Assembly (NCBI RefSeq): GCF_006717095.1
Contig: NZ_VFQE01000001.1
Location: 2,728,001 to 2,792,000, forward strand
Direction: 5' to 3'
From: Blastococcus colisei
GTDB lineage: Bacteria; Actinomycetota; Actinomycetes; Mycobacteriales; Geodermatophilaceae
Length of the DNA stretch: 64,000 nt
The notes under the pieces are model-generated. The model ran no database searches. It worked only from the letters and a program-made list of their open reading frames with translations, and was not told where the DNA came from. Shown in pieces: positions 60,378 to 64,000 of this stretch; the stretch's first letter is position 1, and each line of letters opens with the position of its first letter. Position numbers and translations under genes: made by a program.

Positions 60378-61454
60378 TCAGCTCCCTCCGTCCGCGTGCT
60401 GGTCCCCACCAGTGTGCCGGGTAGGTACCAGCCGGATCTGCACGTCCCCGCCCATCGGGATGAGATCGACGATCCGCAGGGAGAGCGCATCGGCCATCGT
60501 GCTGATTCCCAGGTCACCCACCAGGGAGGAACCCGCCCCCAGCAACGTGGGCGCCAGGTGCACGAGCACCTCGTCCACCAGCCCCGCTCGGAGAAAGGCC
60601 GCAGCGAGGGTGGGCCCGCCCTCCAGCAGGATCCGGCGGACGTCCCGGTCGAACAGCTCGGCCAGGAGGTCGGCGGGAGTACCGGCGCGACTGACGTGCG
60701 TCGGGGCGGCCTGGTCGAGCAGCCGGGCGGTGCCCGGGAGCCGCCCGCGGCGGTCCACGACCACCCGGAGCGGCTGACGCCCGGCGAGCCGTCCCTCCGC
60801 GTCGCGGACGGTGAGCTGCGGATCGTCGGTGAGCGCCGTTCCCGAGCCGACGACGACGGCGTCACAGGTGGCCCGCAGCCGATGCACCGCGGCGCGCGCC
60901 TCCTCGCCGGTGATCCACCGGCTGGTCCCGTCGGCCGCGGCGACCCGGCCGTCGAGCGTGGCGGCGGCCTTCCAGATGACGAACGGGCGCTGCTCGCGGA
61001 CGCCGGTCAGCCACGCGGCCAGAGCGCCCTCCTCGGCCGCGCCCCGCTCGACGCCGACCTCCACCTCGATGCCCGCGGCCCGGAGGCGCTCGGCGCCCCC
61101 GCCGGCCAGCTCCGTCGGCTCGGGAACGGCCACCACGACCCTGGACACCCCGCCCGCGATCAGCGCGTCCGCGCACGGCCCGGTGCGGCCGGTGTGCGCG
61201 CACGGCTCCAACGTGACGACGGCGGTGCCACCGCGGGCGCGCTCGCCGGCCTGCGCGAGGGCGGCCACCTCCGCGTGCGGGCCGCCGGGCGGTGCCGTCG
61301 CCCCCTCCCCCACCGGCGTGCCGTCGGAGGCGAGGATCACCGCGCCCACCGCGGGGTTGGCGCTGGTCGTGCCGAGGACGGAGGCACCGAGCTCCCGGGC
61401 CCGGGCCATGGCGTCGGCCTCTCGCCCCCGCAGGTCGGTCGGGGTGGCGCTCAC
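60378..61454 (-). CDS. ribD: bifunctional pyrimidine deaminase/reductase RibD
   Basis: 358 residues from GTG 61454. The N-terminal deaminase has the zinc residues in GGPHAEVAAL and EPCAHTGRTGPCADAL. The C-terminal reductase domain includes WKAAATLDGRVAAADGTSRW and LLEGGPTLAAAFL. The two domains perform the second and third steps of riboflavin synthesis from GTP. It overlaps rpe by 4 bp (GTGA). Confidence 0.96.
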   Translation of the reverse strand: MSATPTDLRGREADAMARARELGASVLGTTSANPAVGAVILASDGTPVGEGATAPPGGPHAEVAALAQAGERARGGTAVVTLEPCAHTGRTGPCADALIAGGVSRVVVAVPEPTELAGGGAERLRAAGIEVEVGVERGAAEEGALAAWLTGVREQRPFVIWKAAATLDGRVAAADGTSRWITGEEARAAVHRLRATCDAVVVGSGTALTDDPQLTVRDAEGRLAGRQPLRVVVDRRGRLPGTARLLDQAAPTHVSRAGTPADLLAELFDRDVRRILLEGGPTLAAAFLRAGLVDEVLVHLAPTLLGAGSSLVGDLGISTMADALSLRIVDLIPMGGDVQIRLVPTRHTGGDQHADGGS

Positions 61455-62122
61455 CCGCGCATCGCCGCGGCGGCCTGCTCGCGCAGTGCGGCGATGGCCT
61501 TGCCCGGGTCGTCGGCCCCGTAGACCGCGGAGCCCGCGACGAACATGTCGACCCCGGCCTCGGCGGCCTGCTCGATGGTGTCGGCGTTGATGCCGCCGTC
61601 GATCTCGACGATCAGCCTCAGCTCGCCTGCGTCGACGAGCCGCCGCGCCGTCCGGACCTTGTCCAGGACGCCGGCGATGAACGACTGCCCGCCGAAGCCG
61701 GGCTCGACGCTCATGACCAGCAGCGTGTCGAAGTTCCGCAGGACGTCGAGGTAGGCCTCCAGCGGCGTCCCGGGCTTGATCGCCAGGCCGGCCAGGGCTC
61801 CGGCGGCCCGGATGTCGCTGGCGACCGCGCGGGGGTCGGTGCACGCCTCGGCGTGCACGGTGACGTTGCGCGCGCCGGCCTCGGCGTAGCCCGGTGCCCA
61901 GCGGCCCGGGTTCTCGATCATCAGGTGGCAGTCCAGGGGCACCGGGCTGACCGCGTGCACCGCCGTCATCACCGGGAGGCCGAAGGTCAGGTTCGGCACG
62001 AAGTGCGCGTCCATCACGTCGAAGTGGAGCCAGTCGGCGTCGGCGACCCGCCGGGTCTCCTCACCCAGGCGCGCGAAGTCCGCCGACAGGAGGCTGGGCG
62101 CGATCAACGGTTCCCGGGACAC
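61451..62122 (-). CDS. rpe: ribulose-phosphate 3-epimerase
   Basis: 223 residues from GTG 62122. TIM-barrel motifs: IAPSLLSADFARL, DWLHFDVMDAHFVPNLTFG, MSVEPGFGGQSFI and EIDGGINADTI. It interconverts ribulose 5-phosphate and xylulose 5-phosphate. It is the first gene of the rib operon and so directly controls the pool of ribulose 5-phosphate that RibBA uses. The promoter TAGACT lies 8 bases before the start, with no Shine-Dalgarno sequence. Confidence 0.97.
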   Translation of the reverse strand: MSREPLIAPSLLSADFARLGEETRRVADADWLHFDVMDAHFVPNLTFGLPVMTAVHAVSPVPLDCHLMIENPGRWAPGYAEAGARNVTVHAEACTDPRAVASDIRAAGALAGLAIKPGTPLEAYLDVLRNFDTLLVMSVEPGFGGQSFIAGVLDKVRTARRLVDAGELRLIVEIDGGINADTIEQAAEAGVDMFVAGSAVYGADDPGKAIAALREQAAAAMRG

Positions 62123-62130
62123 GTCCGCCG

Positions 62131-62136
62131 AGTCTA
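62131..62136 (-). promoter_or_regulatory. -10 element of the leaderless rpe-rib-his operon
   Basis: The minus strand reads TAGACT, a strong actinobacterial -10, followed by 8 bases and GTG 62122. The -35 region is not well conserved. No FMN riboswitch sequence was recognised in this 120-bp gap. Confidence 0.55.
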
Positions 62137-62220
62137 GGTGGGCGCCGACGTCCCACGGCCGGGGTGTTCCGCCGTGGATCGGTGCCGGCGGCGGCGGTGC
62201 TCTGGCGGCCTACACGGCCG

Positions 62221-62244
62221 GGCGAGCGTTACCCGCTGCTCGCC
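62221..62244 (-). terminator. hairpin ending the fmt-rsmB transcript
   Basis: GGCGAGC (62221-62227) and GCTCGCC (62238-62244) form a perfect 7-bp stem with a 10-base loop, directly after the TAG stop of rsmB. There is no U-tract. Confidence 0.5.
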
Positions 62245-63620
62245 TAGCGGGTGCGGCGGAGCAGGGCCATGAACATGGCGTCGGTGCCGTGCCGGTGCGG
62301 CCACAGCTGGCCGTACTTCCCGCGCTCGATGCCCGGCACCTCGGGGAAGAGCGGTGCGACCGGCAGGACCTCGACGTCGTCCCGGGCCGCCGCTACGTCC
62401 ACGACGCCGATGGTCTCCTCCGTGTGCGGCGAGCAGGTCACGTAGGCCACCACTCCTCCGGGACGGACCGACGCCAGGGCCCCGGCCAGGAGCTCCACCT
62501 GCAGCTCCACCAGCGGGGCGACGTCCTCGGGCGTCCGGCGCCAGCGCACCTCCGGACGGCGGCGCAGCGCGCCCAACCCGGTGCACGGCGCGTCGAGCAG
62601 CACCCGGTCGAACGAGCCGGGTGCCCACGGCGCCTCCCGCCCGTCGGCGGCCAGCACCTCGACGTCGGCCTCCCCGGCCAGCGCCTTGCGCACCAGCTCG
62701 GCGCGGTGCGGCGCCCGGTCGGCGGCGGTCAGCCGGACACCCTCGGGCCGGACGGCGGCCAGCAGCCCGGCCTTGCCGCCGGGTCCCGCACACATGTCCA
62801 GCCACGCCCCGTCCCGGCCGTCGAGAGGCGCGCGGGCGAGCAGCAGCCCGGCCAGCTGGCTGCCCTCGTCCTGCACCGCCGCGACGCCGGACCGCACGGA
62901 GGCGAGCCGGCCGGGATCCCCGCCGTGCAGGCGCACCGCATGCGGCGACCACGGGCCTGCCTCGCCGCCGGACTCCCCCACCAGCTGCTCGCGGTCCATG
63001 CGCCGGGCCACCAGGTGGACCTCCGGAGCCGCGTCGTCGGCCAGCAGCGCCGGTTCGAGCTCCGCGTCGCCGCCGAGCGCGACGCGCCAGGCGTCGACGA
63101 TCCAGAGCGGGTGGTTCGTGGCGAGGGCCAGCCGATGGGCGTCGTCCCCGCCGAGCGCGGCGAGCCACTGCTCGCGGTCGCCGCTCGCGGCCACCTTGCG
63201 GAGCACCGCGTTGACCAGACCCGAGGCGCCCGGGCCGACGATCGCGCGGGTGAGGTCGACGGTGGTGTCGACGGCGGCGTGCGACGGCACCCGGAGGTCG
63301 ATCAGCTGGTAGGTGCCCAGCCGGAGCAGGTCCAGCACCCGCGGGTCGAGCTCCGCGAGCGGGCGCGAGACCAAGCCGGTCAGGACGGCGTCGAGGGTGC
63401 CCTGCGCGCGCAGCGTGCCGTACGCCAGCTGGGTGGCGAAGGCGGCGTCCCGCTCGTCGAGCTCCGGCCGCTCGCGCAGCAGCTTCGGCAGGAGCAGGTT
63501 GGCATAGGCGGCCCGCGAGGTGACGCCGTCGAGGACGTCGTACGCGGTCAGCCGGGCGCCGTCGAGGCGCGGGGGACGCGTGGCGGGATGGCGGCGGCCC
63601 CGGGAACGGCCCGGGCTCAT
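62244..63620 (-). CDS. rsmB: 16S rRNA (cytosine-967-C5)-methyltransferase
   Basis: 458 residues. The N-terminal NusB-like RNA-binding domain is about 25-155 (RDAAFATQLAYGTLRAQGTL, SHAAVDTTVDLTR). The C-terminal SAM-dependent methyltransferase has motif I DMCAGPGGKAGLLA, motif IV DAPCTGLGALRRRPE with its catalytic-cycle Cys, and motif VI VTCSPHTEET with the nucleophile Cys. It methylates C967 of 16S rRNA. ATG 63620 overlaps the fmt stop by 4 bases. Confidence 0.96.
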   Translation of the reverse strand: MSPGRSRGRRHPATRPPRLDGARLTAYDVLDGVTSRAAYANLLLPKLLRERPELDERDAAFATQLAYGTLRAQGTLDAVLTGLVSRPLAELDPRVLDLLRLGTYQLIDLRVPSHAAVDTTVDLTRAIVGPGASGLVNAVLRKVAASGDREQWLAALGGDDAHRLALATNHPLWIVDAWRVALGGDAELEPALLADDAAPEVHLVARRMDREQLVGESGGEAGPWSPHAVRLHGGDPGRLASVRSGVAAVQDEGSQLAGLLLARAPLDGRDGAWLDMCAGPGGKAGLLAAVRPEGVRLTAADRAPHRAELVRKALAGEADVEVLAADGREAPWAPGSFDRVLLDAPCTGLGALRRRPEVRWRRTPEDVAPLVELQVELLAGALASVRPGGVVAYVTCSPHTEETIGVVDVAAARDDVEVLPVAPLFPEVPGIERGKYGQLWPHRHGTDAMFMALLRRTR

Positions 63621-64000
63621 GCGCCCATCCGCTCGCCGGGCTCCGGACGTGCGCCCCTGGCCCAGTCGGCCGCGGGGAACATGCGCTTGCCGGCGGGCTG
63701 CACGTTCCCGAGCCGGACGGCGCCGCGGCCGGTGCCGACCAGCACGCCGTCGGAGCCGACGGCCACCTCCCCTGCCTCGAGCAGCTCAGAGCCGGCGACC
63801 GGTTGGACCGGGCCCAGCCGGAGGCGGTCCCCGCGCCACGTCGTCCACGCGCCGGGCGCCGGGGTGACCCCGCGGACCCGACGGTCGACCACGTGCGCGG
63901 GAAGGTCCCAGCTCACCCGGGCGTCGGCCGGGTCCACCTTCGGCGCCAGGCTGATCCCCTCGGCGGCCTGGGGTTCGGCGACGAGTGTGCCTGCGGCGAT
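63617..64000 (-). CDS. fmt: methionyl-tRNA formyltransferase, C-terminal part (5' end outside window)
   Basis: About 127 residues are visible, open to the right edge of the window. EGISLAPKV matches the conserved A-P-K motif before the C-terminal OB-fold domain, and TPAPGAWTTWRGDRLRLG with VRLGNVQPAGKRMFPAADW identify the Fmt C-terminus. It formylates initiator Met-tRNA. Its position directly before rsmB is the widespread bacterial fmt-rsmB order. Confidence 0.95.
   Translation of the reverse strand: MAAGTLVAEPQAAEGISLAPKVDPADARVSWDLPAHVVDRRVRGVTPAPGAWTTWRGDRLRLGPVQPVAGSELLEAGEVAVGSDGVLVGTGRGAVRLGNVQPAGKRMFPAADWARGARPEPGERMGA

Noticed and set aside
62123-62243. FMN riboswitch before the riboflavin genes
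   Set aside because: None of the conserved RFN core sequence is visible and the gap is short.

Overview
The window is chromosomal DNA from a very GC-rich actinobacterium. Evidence for this is the strong G/C third-position bias, the frequent GTG starts, several leaderless promoters, the HemD-winged-helix nitrate regulator (NnaR type), the DUF3516 helicase, and a GH13/FMN-dependent oxidoreductase pair. The gene set looks like Geodermatophilaceae (Blastococcus, Geodermatophilus, Modestobacter), but that placement is inference; no rRNA or other taxonomic marker is present. No tRNA, rRNA or CRISPR array was seen.

Layout. 1-11 kb: assimilatory nitrate module, with a partial NnaR-like regulator, narK, nirD, nirB and a molybdopterin nitrate reductase fused in frame to a conserved small domain, interrupted by unrelated genes and a low-GC islet (about 930-1640). 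11-28 kb: mixed housekeeping and stress genes, including a TetR regulator, a PRC-barrel/DUF2382 stress protein behind a sigma-F-like promoter, arfB, a frameshifted yidD, homocysteine methyltransferase, a large SF2 helicase, an arginase-fold protein, two tandem TSUP permeases, a secreted HNH-type lipoprotein, and a GH13 enzyme coupled to an LLM-type flavoprotein. 28.6-36.7 kb: a tripartite carboxylate uptake locus (tctA, tctB, tctC) with a CitA/DcuS-type two-component system, followed by the decayed remains of a D-tartrate dehydratase gene and a tautomerase gene; this reads as an eroding tartrate/tricarboxylate utilisation locus.

36.8-48.1 kb: LysE exporter, malQ, a 1448-residue secreted nuclease/5'-nucleotidase, several small actinobacterial proteins, a DUF998 protein, an EamA exporter and an NAD-binding protein. 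48.2-51.4 kb: an XRE-HTH/MurA fusion gene with a palindrome over its promoter, then a complete IS1182-like insertion sequence (49759-51373) lying 4 bp from a 36-bp palindromic repeat that has a second copy at 16562. 51.4-56.8 kb: an SDR gene, DUF5995, a PucR-type regulator divergent from DUF2877, and a subtilisin-inhibitor-like lipoprotein.

56.8-64 kb: a tightly packed biosynthetic region on the minus strand. fmt and rsmB overlap by 4 bp. After a terminator-like hairpin, rpe, ribD, ribE, ribBA, ribH and hisE follow with 4-bp overlaps or a 1-bp gap, and then hisG and the lipoprotein gene. Rpe acts on ribulose 5-phosphate, the substrate of the RibBA DHBP-synthase domain, so the operon joins pentose phosphate, riboflavin and histidine synthesis. 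No FMN riboswitch was recognised.

I did not find an unmistakably new defence or mobile system. The strongest leads are the HTH-MurA fusion with its candidate operator, the decayed tartrate dehydratase, the 36-bp palindromic repeat beside the IS, the substituted metal-ligand motif in the arginase-fold protein, and the inhibitor lipoprotein translationally coupled to hisG.
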